Assembly (NCBI GenBank): GCA_023266355.1 | Contig: JAHFQM010000004.1 | Span: 248,001-312,000, forward strand | DNA: 64,000 nucleotides | Reading direction: 5' to 3' | DNA from: Aquabacterium sp. | GTDB lineage: Bacteria > Pseudomonadota > Gammaproteobacteria > Burkholderiales > Burkholderiaceae_C | Shown here: piece by piece, positions 27,773-37,622 of the stretch | Layout: each line of letters begins with the position of its first letter | How positions within the stretch are numbered: the first letter of the stretch is position 1 | Notes under the pieces: model-generated | The model's input: the letters and a program-made list of their open reading frames with translations, nothing else | Databases searched by the model: none | Told to the model about the DNA's origin: nothing | Translations under genes and position numbers: made by a program

Positions 27773-29251
27773 TTAAGATGCCGCAGTAGGGCGCAACACA
27801 AAATTTTTGGGTTGATCGAACTGAAGGCAGGCCTGTTCTAGCAACCAAGCCTCAATCCGCTCGTGATGCACCCGCAGCAAATCCAACGGCCTCCGCTTGT
27901 AATGCTTCTCCGCCGTCGCACTCGGCTTGTGCCCCTGGATCTGCGCCACCACGCCAGTGGGCACCTCCAGCCACTCCGTCAAGCTGGCAAAGCTTCTGCG
28001 CAAGCCATGCAAGGTCAAGCCCTCCAGGCCTGCACTGGCACACGCACAACGGTGTGAAGCGCTCGGGTCTGTGATGTGCCCTGTGGCGCTGGCTTGCACC
28101 ACACTGCCCTTGGGCGCCTCCGCCCCCTTAGCCGTGTGGTTGCGCTCTCTTCGCTCCACGTTCTTCTCATCCATGCTCAATGCGCGGGTGCTGGAGAACA
28201 CCCATTCATTGCGCCTGGGCAACGCTGCCAGCAGCTGGGCCACATAAGGCGTGAGTGGGATGACCCGTTCGCCCTCCACCTTGTCGCGGATGGTCAGGCC
28301 CTTCCATTGGGTGTTCACATCCTCCCAACGCAAGGTGAGAACTTCACCAGGGCGGGCCCCAGTCAAGAGCAAGGTTTGCAAGTAGGCCGCGATCACGGGG
28401 TTCTGTAAGTTGCGCACGGCATTGAACCAAGCGGGCAATTGCTCACGCTGCAAGGAGTCGTCTTTCACCTGAGGCTTGCCCAGCACTTCGCGGGTGCGTT
28501 TGGTCTTGGCCGGGTTGGCAGTGACCAGCAGGCGTGAATACTCGGGGTGCTCGGCACACCAGTTCAAGAACACCTTGAGGCAGCGCCAGCACAGGCGCGC
28601 CCAGGTGGGGCGGGTCTTGGCTTCTTCGGCGGCCCAGGCTTCCACCACATTAGGCGTCAAGTCACGCAAAGGCATGGGCAACAGGCGATGCACAGGACCG
28701 GGGATGGTCTTGGGCTTTTGCCCATCGGGGCCGGGCTTCACGCCGCGCTTGGCCACCTCCCCGCCTGCCTTGGTCATCTTGAGATGGTCTGCATAGTGGC
28801 GCTCACCCCAAAAGGGGCGACGGTCCTCCAGGTACGCAGACCATACCTCGCCCAAGGTCACGCCATCTAGTCGGTGGGCCTCGATTTGCGCTGCTTTGGC
28901 CTCGGCTTGGGCTTGCAGCACTTCGCGCTGCTGCTGTTCCGCTTCACGTGGGTCGACGCCTTGCTCAGTCAGGCCGCGCAAGCGATGTGCCTCTGTGCGC
29001 GCTTCGCCAATGGACACAGTCGGCCATTCGCCAAGGGCACGCGTGAACAGCTTGCCGCTTCTTAGCCGGGTTTCGAACTGCCAATGCTTCCCACCGGCCT
29101 TGGTGATGCGCAAGCGCAGCCCTTTTTTGTCCGTGTCTTTCAGCAGAACGAACGGGCTGCCCTCGGGGCAAGTGGCGCGCTCCAGCAGCCCAACCGTCAG
29201 GTCTCTCGCCTTGCCATAGTCAATCTCTGCGGTCCTGCTTCCCCGTGCCAT
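27773..29251 (-). CDS. Tyrosine-type site-specific integrase
   Basis: 492 aa. N-terminal DUF4102/arm-binding domain (about 20-110, GLRLRITKAGGKHWQFETR), a SAM-like core-binding domain, and a C-terminal catalytic domain with Arg in TGARPGEVLTLRW, HGLRRSF (His-x-x-Arg), GHK and the nucleophile Tyr in EKHYKRRPLDLL. This is the P4-like class that integrates into tRNA 3' ends, in accord with its position next to attR in tRNA-Met. A TATAAA lies upstream near 29307 (minus strand) and the paired TTACAGACT sites sit between this and the start codon, so the protein may control its own transcription. Confidence 0.93.
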   Translation of the reverse strand: MARGSRTAEIDYGKARDLTVGLLERATCPEGSPFVLLKDTDKKGLRLRITKAGGKHWQFETRLRSGKLFTRALGEWPTVSIGEARTEAHRLRGLTEQGVDPREAEQQQREVLQAQAEAKAAQIEAHRLDGVTLGEVWSAYLEDRRPFWGERHYADHLKMTKAGGEVAKRGVKPGPDGQKPKTIPGPVHRLLPMPLRDLTPNVVEAWAAEEAKTRPTWARLCWRCLKVFLNWCAEHPEYSRLLVTANPAKTKRTREVLGKPQVKDDSLQREQLPAWFNAVRNLQNPVIAAYLQTLLLTGARPGEVLTLRWEDVNTQWKGLTIRDKVEGERVIPLTPYVAQLLAALPRRNEWVFSSTRALSMDEKNVERRERNHTAKGAEAPKGSVVQASATGHITDPSASHRCACASAGLEGLTLHGLRRSFASLTEWLEVPTGVVAQIQGHKPSATAEKHYKRRPLDLLRVHHERIEAWLLEQACLQFDQPKNFVLRPTAAS

Positions 29252-29270
29252 GTCAGATGCCTCGTTTGAT

Positions 29271-29290
29271 TTACAGACTTTTTACAGACT
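29271..29290 (+). repeat. Integrase arm-type repeat, far side
   Basis: TTACAGACT-TT-TTACAGACT, identical and same orientation as 20189-20208. It begins 20 bases upstream of the integrase ATG. Confidence 0.7.
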
Positions 29291-29418
29291 AAACGCATCA
29301 ATTTTATAGCATTTAGATCAACAGTCCGTCAGCATCAAAAAGGCAATAATGATCGTAAGTTGTTGATTTACATTGATTTCACCAACACACATCAACACAG
29401 GCAAACACCATATTTAGC

Positions 29419-29466
29419 GGAATCATAATCCACAGGTCAGCGGTTCGAATCCGTGAAGCGCCACCA
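29419..29466 (+). repeat. attR: duplicated tRNA-Met 3' half
   Basis: 47 of 48 bases identical to 20059-20106, ending in CCACCA. Without the 5' half it is not a tRNA. It marks the chromosome-distal end of the element. Confidence 0.9.
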
Positions 29467-29500
29467 AAATTAAGCCTTGTGCATCAAGCACTTAGCTCCT

Positions 29501-29525
29501 AAAGCCACCCTCGCGGTGGCTTTTT
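29501..29525 (+). terminator. tRNA-type terminator (chromosomal copy beyond attR)
   Basis: AAAGCCACC - CTCGC - GGTGGCTTTTT, the counterpart of 20142-20166. Presumably the original terminator of the tRNA-Met gene before insertion. Confidence 0.8.
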
Positions 29526-29718
29526 GCTTTGGGGCTTGCTGCTTCGTCCCTGCCCGCAGCACCGGCTTCGTCGCGCAGCGCAATGCAACCCGAGCAAGGC
29601 ACCCCGCCACAGCGACCTTACCCAACTTTGCACCCCCGCGCCCGCCACAGCAACAGACGGCTGACAGTCGCGCCCTAGAGTGACCTCAGCCCGATGTGCG
29701 GTCACCGCGGTCCGGCCC

Positions 29719-29752
29719 GAAGCCCGCCCCTCGCCGCGGGCTTCATCCTTTT
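29719..29752 (+). terminator. Orphan terminator-like hairpin
   Basis: Stem GAAGCCCGC / GCGGGCTTC with an 8-base loop followed by ATCCTTTT. No gene ends just before it on this strand, so it may end a short unannotated transcript. Confidence 0.5.
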
Positions 29753-29775
29753 CTGGCCTGCCAAGCAGTTTCGCG

Positions 29776-29798
29776 TTATCCACAATTTCTGTGGACAA
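29776..29798. promoter_or_regulatory. Inverted pair of DnaA-box-like sequences
   Basis: TTATCCACA (29776-29784), 5 bases, then TGTGGACAA (29790-29798), whose complement TTGTCCACA is one base from the consensus. DnaA consensus is TTATNCACA. Confidence 0.5.
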
Positions 29799-30027
29799 CC
29801 CTGTGGGGCCCTCCGGGACAGACCGCGCAGGCGCCAGCTGTCACGCGATGTGGGCCACTTTGCCCACCCGCGCAGCGCAGGCCGTCACAAATGCAGCAAG
29901 TGGGCTGGCCAATGGGCAAACCACCTGCCCACAAGCAAGTTCATAAGCAATCTCAATTTCCTTCGTTCCCCGCATGAAGGCCAAGACCTAGCATGACTTC
30001 ACTGTTTCACTGCTTTGAAGTCACAAC

Positions 30028-31065
30028 ATGTCTTTCCTGCCTCGCTCTCGCCGCTCCTTCCACGCTATGGCCGCTGTCGCGATCGCTGCTGCAGCCGGTT
30101 TCGCGTCCCTGGCCCCTGCGGTCGCCCACGCCAAGGACGTCACCCTGCTCAACGTGTCCTATGACCCGACCCGTGAGTTCTACCAAGAGTACAACGCAGC
30201 CTTCGCCAAGCAATGGAAGGCCAAAACGGGCGACAACGTCACCGTCAAGGCCTCGCACGGCGGTTCGGGCAAGCAAGCGCGCTCGGTGATCGACGGCCTG
30301 GAAGCCGACGTCGTCACCCTGGCCCTGGCCTATGACATCGACGCCATCGCCGAGAAGGGCCTGCTGAAAACCGACTGGCAAAAGGAATTCAAGGGCAACA
30401 GCTCGCCCTACACCTCCACCATCGTCTTCCTGGTGCGCAAGGGCAACCCCAAGCAGATCAAAGACTGGTCTGACCTGATCAAGCCCGGCGTGGCCGTCAT
30501 CACCCCGAACCCCAAGACCTCGGGCGGCGCCCGCTGGAACTACCTGGCTGCCTGGGGCTATGAGCTCAAAAAGACCGGCTCCGAAGCCAAGGCCAAGGAA
30601 TTCGTGGGCAAGCTGTACGAGCACGTGCCCGTGCTGGATTCCGGCGCCCGCGGCTCCACCGTGACCTTCGCCGAACGCGGCCAGGGTGACGTGTTGCTGG
30701 CCTGGGAGAACGAGGCCCACCTGTCGCTCAAGGAATTCGGCGCCGAGAAATTCGACATCGTCTACCCCAAGGTCAGCATCTACGCCGAACCGCCCGTGGC
30801 GGTCGTGGACAAGGTGGTGGACAAGCGCGGCACCCGCGATGTGGCCAAGGCCTACATCGAGTACCTGTACAGCGCGGAAGGCCAGGACCTGGCTGGCAAG
30901 AACTTCTACCGCCCGACCGATGCCAAGGCCGCGGCCAAGTACGCCAAGCAGTTCCCGAAGATCGAACTCCTGAAGCTCGACGACATCTTCGGCGGCTGGA
31001 CCAAGGCCCAGAAGACGCACTTCGCCGACGGCGGTGTGTTCGACCAGATCTACACGAAGAAATGA
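30028..31065 (+). CDS. sbp: Sulfate-binding protein (ABC transporter periplasmic component)
   Basis: 345 aa, signal peptide ending VAHA (about 35), mature start [21 protein letters not shown]. The motifs [26 protein letters not shown] and [16 protein letters not shown] are those of Sbp/CysP proteins, which bind sulfate or thiosulfate through backbone amides and Ser/Trp contacts. The partner permease and ATPase genes (cysTWA) are not in the window, so this is an orphan subunit feeding a system elsewhere. A good terminator follows. Confidence 0.93.
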   Translation: MSFLPRSRRSFHAMAAVAIAAAAGFASLAPAVAHAKDVTLLNVSYDPTREFYQEYNAAFAKQWKAKTGDNVTVKASHGGSGKQARSVIDGLEADVVTLALAYDIDAIAEKGLLKTDWQKEFKGNSSPYTSTIVFLVRKGNPKQIKDWSDLIKPGVAVITPNPKTSGGARWNYLAAWGYELKKTGSEAKAKEFVGKLYEHVPVLDSGARGSTVTFAERGQGDVLLAWENEAHLSLKEFGAEKFDIVYPKVSIYAEPPVAVVDKVVDKRGTRDVAKAYIEYLYSAEGQDLAGKNFYRPTDAKAAAKYAKQFPKIELLKLDDIFGGWTKAQKTHFADGGVFDQIYTKK

Positions 31066-31135
31066 GCTGAGAGAGCAAGTGGGGTGCCCATCGCCCCGGC
31101 CACCGCCCGGTGGTTGCGGTGATGGCGCGTTGACA

Positions 31136-31168
31136 GCGGCTTCGTCCCGGTGACGAGGCCGCTTTTTT
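31136..31168 (+). terminator. Rho-independent terminator of sbp
   Basis: 11-bp stem GCGGCTTCGTC / GACGAGGCCGC (one G-T pair), loop CCGGT, then six T. Confidence 0.9.
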
Positions 31169-31231
31169 GTGCGCGCGGCACGAACAGGCGCAGGTGCCTA
31201 GAATCGGTGCCCAGATGTCCGCTGTCGCCCC

Positions 31232-32329
31232 ATGCAAACCCCGTCGCCCCCGAACGTCGCCCTGAACGCCACTCTGCCGGCCACCTACGCGCTGTCGTTG
31301 CTCTCGCTGATGCTGGAGCGCGGCCAGCCCGAGGCCGATGTGCTGGCGGGCACCCAGCTCAGCCGCGAGCAGCTGCAGGACCAGCGCGCCCAGATCGGTG
31401 CCTGGCAGTACGCCGTGCTGCTGGGCAATGCCATGAAGCTCGATGGCGACCACAGCTTGGCCTACGAGCTGGGCCTGCGCAGCCAGGTCACCAAGCATGG
31501 CTTCGTTGGTTTTGGCCTGATCAGTTGCGCCACCCTGCGCGAGGCCATCGAGTTCAGCGAGCGCTACTTCCAAGCCCGCGTGCCGGCCTTCACCAATGTG
31601 CTGTCGGTGGTGGGCGACGAGGTCGTCATCGAGTTGCGCGAGACCATCCCCCTGGGGCCGCAGCGCGACTTCGTGATGGACCTGGTCGTGGTGGAGCTGT
31701 GCAGCCTGTTCGCCAAGGTGCTGGGCATGGACCCCGCGGTGTCCGGCTGGCTCAGCGAGATTGGCGTGCCGCACGCCGAGCCTGCGGCCTACGCGCGCTA
31801 CCGCGACCGGCTGCCGCGCTTCCACTTCCACCAGAAGGCGGTGGAAATCCGTTTCCCGGCGCGCTTGCTGGACGAGCCCATCGCCACGGCCGACCCGGTC
31901 AGCGTGCAACTGGCCATCGAGCGCTGCGAGCAGGAGATCTCCCGCCAGGAAGCCGCCAGCGGCACGCGCGGCCTGGTGCTGCAACACCTGGTCTGCCGCG
32001 ATGGGCGCTACCCCGACGTGGGCGATGTGGCCGCAGCGCTGCACCTGTCGGAGCGCACGCTCAAGCGCCGACTGCAGGACGAGGGCACCAGCTTCCAGGC
32101 CCTGCTGGACCGCATCCGCCAACGCGACGCGCAGCAGCTGCTGGCCAACCCGGCCCTGGCCATCAAGCAGGTGGCCGAGGCCGTGGGTTACAGCGACCCG
32201 GCCAACTTCGCCCGGGCTTTCGCCAAATGGACCGGGCTGTCGCCGCGCGAATGGCGCACCCAGGGTGGCGGGCGCATCGGCTTTGTCGCCAGCGGCAAGA
32301 ACGCAGGCGCGATCCCTGGCCCAAATTGA
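31232..32329 (+). CDS. AraC-family transcriptional regulator
   Basis: 365 aa with an N-terminal arabinose-binding-like sensor domain of the OruR/ArgR-AraC subgroup (GLRSQVTKHGFVGFGLISCATLREAI) and a C-terminal pair of helix-turn-helices (about 255-340: DVAAALHLSERTLKRRLQDEGTSF..., IKQVAEAVGYSDPANFARAFAKWTGLSPREWR). The effector is unknown. It stands 100 bases upstream of the fatty acid desaturase on the same strand, making a link with lipid response plausible. Confidence 0.9.
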   Translation: MQTPSPPNVALNATLPATYALSLLSLMLERGQPEADVLAGTQLSREQLQDQRAQIGAWQYAVLLGNAMKLDGDHSLAYELGLRSQVTKHGFVGFGLISCATLREAIEFSERYFQARVPAFTNVLSVVGDEVVIELRETIPLGPQRDFVMDLVVVELCSLFAKVLGMDPAVSGWLSEIGVPHAEPAAYARYRDRLPRFHFHQKAVEIRFPARLLDEPIATADPVSVQLAIERCEQEISRQEAASGTRGLVLQHLVCRDGRYPDVGDVAAALHLSERTLKRRLQDEGTSFQALLDRIRQRDAQQLLANPALAIKQVAEAVGYSDPANFARAFAKWTGLSPREWRTQGGGRIGFVASGKNAGAIPGPN

Positions 32330-32428
32330 CTTGTTTTCGGCCTGCGCACCCCTCACGGTGACAGGCTTGGCCTGGGTACGCTGGCGCCTCGTCACAAGTC
32401 TCGCCCAGAGACCGAGAAAGAGGAGACC

Positions 32429-33538
32429 ATGAGCCCCAAACCGAACCCGCGGCGCAAGCCCGGCCAGCCCGCCGGCGGCATGTCGGACGCCCAGAAGTCC
32501 GAACACATCCGCAGCGTGGTGCTGCAAGCCGGCGAAGACCTGCGCGCCCGCCACCCCTGGCTGCGCCACCAGGACGCCATCGGCGCGACCATCATGGCCG
32601 TGTCCTTGCTGGGCATGGTCGCCAGCGGCTGGCTCTACGTCGAAGGCCTGATCGCCTGGTGGGTCTGTGTGCCGGTAACGGCCATCTTCGCGTCCTTCAT
32701 CCACGAGCTGGAGCACGACCTCATCCACCAGATGTACTTCCGCGCCAAGCCCTGGGCGAACAGCCTGATGCTGGCCCTCGGCTGGGCGGCACGGGCCTCG
32801 ACCGTCAACCCCTTCGTGCGCCGCAAGCTGCACCTGCACCACCACAAGGTCTCGGGCACCGAGTCCGACCTGGAAGAGCGCGGCATCACCAATGGCACGC
32901 CCTGGGGCCTGCGCCGCTTGCTGATGACGGGCGACAACATGCTGGCCGTCTTCCTGCGTCCCAACGAGATGCGCCGCGCCACCGCCAAGTTCATCCAGGC
33001 GCAAAAGCCCGCCAACCGCCAGGAGGCCCTGAAGATGGCCGCCGAGCAGACCCTGGCCTACATGCCGATCGGGCAGCTGTATTACGCGCTGTTCCACGGC
33101 TGGGTGGTGCTGCACGCCGTGATGTGGGCCGCGCCGCTGCTGGGCGTGGACATCCCCTGGCCGCAATGGACGCCCTCGGTGATGAACGCGCTGGACGTGT
33201 TCGGTGTGGTCTACGCCCTGCCCTGCCTGCTGCGCACCTTCTGCCTGCACTTCATCAGCTCGAACATGCACTATTACGGCGACGTGGAAGCTCGCAACGC
33301 CATGCAGCAGTGCCAGGTGCTCAACCCCTGGTGGCTGATGCCCATGCAGCTGTTCTGCTTCAACTTTGGCAGCACCCACGCCATCCACCATTTCGCGGTG
33401 AAAGAGCCCTTCTACGTGCGCCAGTGGAACGCCGAGGTCGCCCACAAGGTGATGCGCGAAATGGGCGTGCGTTTCAACGACTTCGGCACCTTCCAGCGGG
33501 CCAACCGTTTCCGCCTGAAGGCCGCCGTGCCGGCTTGA
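32429..33538 (+). CDS. Membrane fatty acid desaturase/hydroxylase
   Basis: 369 aa, integral membrane diiron enzyme. Three His boxes: HELEHDLIH (about 92-100), HLHHHKVSG (about 134-142) and HAIHHF (about 314-319), with four or so hydrophobic spans between. These bind the two irons that activate oxygen for desaturation or hydroxylation of acyl chains in the inner membrane. Regiospecificity cannot be told. Probable SD GAGGAG just upstream of the ATG. Follows the AraC regulator. Confidence 0.85.
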   Translation: MSPKPNPRRKPGQPAGGMSDAQKSEHIRSVVLQAGEDLRARHPWLRHQDAIGATIMAVSLLGMVASGWLYVEGLIAWWVCVPVTAIFASFIHELEHDLIHQMYFRAKPWANSLMLALGWAARASTVNPFVRRKLHLHHHKVSGTESDLEERGITNGTPWGLRRLLMTGDNMLAVFLRPNEMRRATAKFIQAQKPANRQEALKMAAEQTLAYMPIGQLYYALFHGWVVLHAVMWAAPLLGVDIPWPQWTPSVMNALDVFGVVYALPCLLRTFCLHFISSNMHYYGDVEARNAMQQCQVLNPWWLMPMQLFCFNFGSTHAIHHFAVKEPFYVRQWNAEVAHKVMREMGVRFNDFGTFQRANRFRLKAAVPA

Positions 33539-33599
33539 TCTCCTGGCTTGCCGCAGCAACCTGACGGGGATCAGGAATTTGCAGGATCGCTGATCAGAT

Positions 33600-33618
33600 G
33601 TGAATGATTCTTGTTATC
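33600..33618 (+). promoter_or_regulatory. Probable Fur box upstream of the iron-binding protein gene
   Basis: GTGAATGATTCTTGTTATC matches 13 of 19 positions of the Fur consensus GATAATGATAATCATTATC, including AATGAT and TTATC. It lies about 60 bases before the start of an iron-type binding protein gene. Confidence 0.65.
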
Positions 33619-33679
33619 GTACGGGTCCGCGGGCTGTCGAGGTTCGCGGACCTTTTCCCAACGACACAGGAATGCGCCC

Positions 33680-34720
33680 ATGGTTTCCCGTCTGCCCCGT
33701 TTCAGCCTGACCCGCCTGTCTGCCCTGACCCTGCTGGCGCTGGCCGCCACTGCGCCCGCCCAGGCCGCTGACCAGGAACTCAACATCTACTCGGCCCGCC
33801 ATTACCAGACGGACGAAGCCCTGTACGCCAACTTCACCAAGCTCACCGGCATCAAGGTCAACCGCCTGGATGGCAAGGAAGACGAGTTGCTGGAGCGCCT
33901 GAAAAACGAAGGCGCCAAATCGCCTGCCGACATCCTGATCACGGTGGACGCGGCGCGCCTGGAAGTCGCCGACCAGGCCGGCCTGTTCGCGCCCATCGAC
34001 TCCAAGGTGCTGGCACAGCGCATCCCGGCGAACCTGCGCACGCCGAACTGGATCGCGTTCTCGACCCGCGCCCGCCTGATCGCCTACAACAAGTCGGCCG
34101 TGAAAGCCGAGTGGGTGCAAAGCTACGGCGACCTCGCCCACCCGCGCCTGAAGGGCCAGGTGTGCGTGCGCTCGGGCTCCCACCCCTACAACCTGTCGCT
34201 GGGCGGCGCCTTCATCGCCCACCAGGGCGAGCCACAAGCCGAAGCCTGGGCGCGTGGCCTGGTGCAGAACTTCGCCCGCGCACCCAAGGGCGGCGACACG
34301 GACCAGCTCAAAGCCGTGGCCGCGGGCGAGTGTGGCGTGACCATCTCCAACAGCTACTACCTGGCGCGACTGATGCGCTCGACCAAGCCGGAGGACCAGA
34401 AGGTGGTGGCGGCACTCGGCGTGGTCTGGCCCAACCAGCAGACCTGGGGCACGCACATCAACGTGTCGGGCGCGGGCATCCTCAAGGCGGCCCCGAACAA
34501 GGCCGCTGCGGTGAAGTTCCTGGAGTACCTCAGCAGCGACCAGGCCCAGGCCTACTTCGCCGACGGCAACAACGAGTGGCCTGCCGTGGCGTCCGTGAAG
34601 CTCGACAACCCGGCCCTCAAGCAGCTGGGCACGTTCAAGTCGGACGCCATCAACGTGGGCGAGCTGGCCAAAAACGCCGCCAAGGCCCAGAAGCTGTACG
34701 ACCGCGCCGGCTGGCGTTGA
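33680..34720 (+). CDS. fbpA: Fe(III) ABC transporter substrate-binding protein
   Basis: 346 aa from the ATG at 33680 (AGGA 8 bases upstream); signal peptide ends AQAA. The mature N-terminus LNIYSARHYQTDEALYANFTKLTGI, SPADILITVDAARLE and the twin-tyrosine NSYYLARL are signatures of the FbpA/FutA ferric-binding family, where Tyr and His ligate Fe3+. A Fur box precedes it. The permease gene converges on it from the opposite strand, and the ATPase gene lies beyond that. Confidence 0.92.
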   Translation: MVSRLPRFSLTRLSALTLLALAATAPAQAADQELNIYSARHYQTDEALYANFTKLTGIKVNRLDGKEDELLERLKNEGAKSPADILITVDAARLEVADQAGLFAPIDSKVLAQRIPANLRTPNWIAFSTRARLIAYNKSAVKAEWVQSYGDLAHPRLKGQVCVRSGSHPYNLSLGGAFIAHQGEPQAEAWARGLVQNFARAPKGGDTDQLKAVAAGECGVTISNSYYLARLMRSTKPEDQKVVAALGVVWPNQQTWGTHINVSGAGILKAAPNKAAAVKFLEYLSSDQAQAYFADGNNEWPAVASVKLDNPALKQLGTFKSDAINVGELAKNAAKAQKLYDRAGWR

Positions 34721-34745
34721 GTTGAGTTGAGTTGGGCGACGGGGC

Positions 34746-36434
34746 TCAGCTCCCACCGCCCGGCAGCCGGCTTCGCGCGATCTCGCGCGACAGCACGATC
34801 AGGGGCAGCAGCCCCACCACCACGATGGTGAGCGCCGCGGTCGAGGCCTCGGCCAGCCGCTCGTCCGACGCCAGCGTGTAGGCCTGCGTGGCCAGGGTGT
34901 CGAAGTTGAACGGGCGCATCACCAGCGTGGCCGGCAGCTCCTTCATCACGTCGATGAAGACCAGCAGCCAGGCCGTCAGCAAACTGCCCCGCAGCAGCGG
35001 GAAGTGCACGCGGCGCAAGGCCCCCAGCGGCGTCAGGCCCAGGCTGCGCGCGGCGTGGTCCATGTTGGGCGTGACCTTGAGCAGGCCCGCGTCGATGGAC
35101 TGCACCGCCGGCGTCAGGAAGCGCACCACGCAGGCGTACACCAGCCCGACGATGCCCCCGGTCAGCACCAAGCCACCCTGCCAGCCCACGGCCTGCTCCA
35201 TCCAGCTCGTCAGCACGCTGTCCACCCGCGTGACCGGGATCAGCACGCCCACGGCGATCACGGTGCCGGGCAAGGCGTAGCCCAGGCCGCCCAGTCGGTG
35301 CGTGGTGCGTACCAGCCAGTGTGGCTGCAGGCGCGCGGCGTAGGCCAGCAACAAGGCCAGCATCACGGCGATGAAAGCCGTCAGGCCAGAGACGGTCACG
35401 CTGTTGCGCGCCAGCGCGATGAAGCGCGGGCCGAATTGCGCGTCGCCCTGGCTGAGCGACATGTGCAGCAAGATGCCCGCAGGCAGCAGGAAGCCCGCCA
35501 CCATCGGGATCAGGCAGGCCAGCACGGCCAGGGCGGCGCGCCAGCCCCCCACGCGGATGGCCATCACGCGCGAGCGCCGCAAGGTGGTGTCGTGGAAGCG
35601 CGCCCGCCCCCGCGAGAGGCGCTCGAAGGCCAGCACCAGGATGACGAAGCCCAGCAGGGCCGACGCCAGTTGCGCCGCCGCCACCCGGTCGCCCAGCGAA
35701 AACCACGCGCGGTAGATGCCGGTGGTGAAGGTCTGCACGCCGAAGTAGGACACGGCGCCGAAGTCGGCCAGCGTCTCCATCAGGGCCAGGGACACGCCCG
35801 CGGCGATGGCCGGTCGCGCCAGCGGCAGGGACACCCGAAAGAAGCTGCCCCAGGGCCCCAGCCCCAGCACGCGACCCACCTCCAGCATGCCGCCGGCGCG
35901 CTCCAGGAAGGCCGTGCGCGCCAGCATGTAGACATAGGGGTAGAGCACCAGCGAGAACAGCACCACCGCCCCGCCCAGCGAGCGCACGTCGGGGAACCAG
36001 TAGTCGGCGCGGCCCCAGCCGAAGGCCTCGCGCAGCGCCGTTTGCACCGGGCCCACGAACTGCAACAGGTCGGTGTAGGTGTAGGCCATCACGTAGCCAG
36101 GCACCGCCAGGGGCAGCACCAGCGCCCACTCCAGCGTGCCGCGCAGCGGGAACTCGTAGCGCGTGACCAGCCAGGCCGCCCCCACGCCCATGCTCGCCGT
36201 GCCCAGGCCCACGCCCAGGCACAGCCACAGGGTCGACCAGATGTAGTCCGGCAAGACCGTGCTGGCCAGGTGCGACCAGGTGTCGCCCGTGCCGGTGGAC
36301 AGCACCTGCGCCAGCACCGCCAGCACGGGCAAGGCCACCAGGCCACCCACGAGCAGGGCCAGCGCCACCAACCAGCGCGAGGACGTGCGGATGCGGACGT
36401 GAACGGGCGGAGAGGTCGGGGTGGCCAGGGTCAT
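34746..36434 (-). CDS. fbpB: Fe(III) ABC transporter permease
   Basis: 562 aa from the ATG at 36434 (an ATG at 36455 is an alternative). About 12 hydrophobic spans in two homologous halves, each with an EAA-type loop contacting the ATPase: ERAGGMLEVGRVLGLGPWGSFFRVSLPLARP and DHAARSLGLTPLGALRRVHFPLLRGS. This is the FbpB/SfuB two-in-one permease. The frame stays open about 390 codons upstream, but that part is antisense to the ATPase gene. It is oriented opposite to fbpA and fbpC, which is unusual. Confidence 0.9.
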   Translation of the reverse strand: MTLATPTSPPVHVRIRTSSRWLVALALLVGGLVALPVLAVLAQVLSTGTGDTWSHLASTVLPDYIWSTLWLCLGVGLGTASMGVGAAWLVTRYEFPLRGTLEWALVLPLAVPGYVMAYTYTDLLQFVGPVQTALREAFGWGRADYWFPDVRSLGGAVVLFSLVLYPYVYMLARTAFLERAGGMLEVGRVLGLGPWGSFFRVSLPLARPAIAAGVSLALMETLADFGAVSYFGVQTFTTGIYRAWFSLGDRVAAAQLASALLGFVILVLAFERLSRGRARFHDTTLRRSRVMAIRVGGWRAALAVLACLIPMVAGFLLPAGILLHMSLSQGDAQFGPRFIALARNSVTVSGLTAFIAVMLALLLAYAARLQPHWLVRTTHRLGGLGYALPGTVIAVGVLIPVTRVDSVLTSWMEQAVGWQGGLVLTGGIVGLVYACVVRFLTPAVQSIDAGLLKVTPNMDHAARSLGLTPLGALRRVHFPLLRGSLLTAWLLVFIDVMKELPATLVMRPFNFDTLATQAYTLASDERLAEASTAALTIVVVGLLPLIVLSREIARSRLPGGGS

Positions 36435-36509
36435 GGTGTGGGTGGGAATTATCATCGCTTGGCCGGACAGCTCCGGCTTGCCGCCCAACACCGCCCCGCC
36501 CCCCTTGCC

Positions 36510-37618
<1,109 letters not shown>

Positions 37619-37622
<4 letters not shown>

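Larger units (their letters stand above)
20059..29466. mobile_element. Integrative element in tRNA-Met carrying a SIR2-HerA-KTSC operon
   Basis: A 9.4-kb insertion bounded by direct repeats of the tRNA 3' half. It contains, from the tRNA outward, a dyad-rich non-coding end, an MqsA-like fragment, a conserved element protein, an AlpA-like regulator, a GpA-type replication protein, an AT-rich three-gene cargo operon and a tyrosine integrase next to the far end. There are no conjugation genes and no phage capsid or tail genes, so it needs a helper for transfer or moves as a satellite-like or plasmid-like island. The cargo's base composition is clearly lower in GC than everything around it. Confidence 0.9.
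29526..30027. other. Non-coding gap between attR and sbp
   Basis: About 500 bases without a supportable gene. It holds a GC-rich hairpin with a T-rich end (29719-29752), an inverted pair of DnaA-box-like 9-mers (29776-29798) and the presumed sbp promoter and leader. Confidence 0.6.

Noticed and set aside
20059..29466. Prophage
   Set aside because: GpA-like Rep and integrase could suggest a P2-type phage, but there are no capsid, tail, portal, terminase or lysis genes.
29419..29466. Second tRNA gene
   Set aside because: It lacks the acceptor 5' strand and D-arm, so it is only the att duplicate.
29776..29798. Chromosomal origin of replication
   Set aside because: Only two DnaA-box-like sites, no AT-rich unwinding region and no dnaA/dnaN/gidA genes nearby.
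29680..29946. Small gene between attR and sbp
   Set aside because: The frame has no ribosome site or recognisable motif and contains the DnaA-box pair and the orphan hairpin region.
30773..33559. A 928-codon open frame on the minus strand
   Set aside because: It is antisense to sbp, the AraC regulator and the desaturase, which have clear family motifs. High GC content keeps opposite frames open; the translation is His/Gln/Arg/Gly-rich without motifs.
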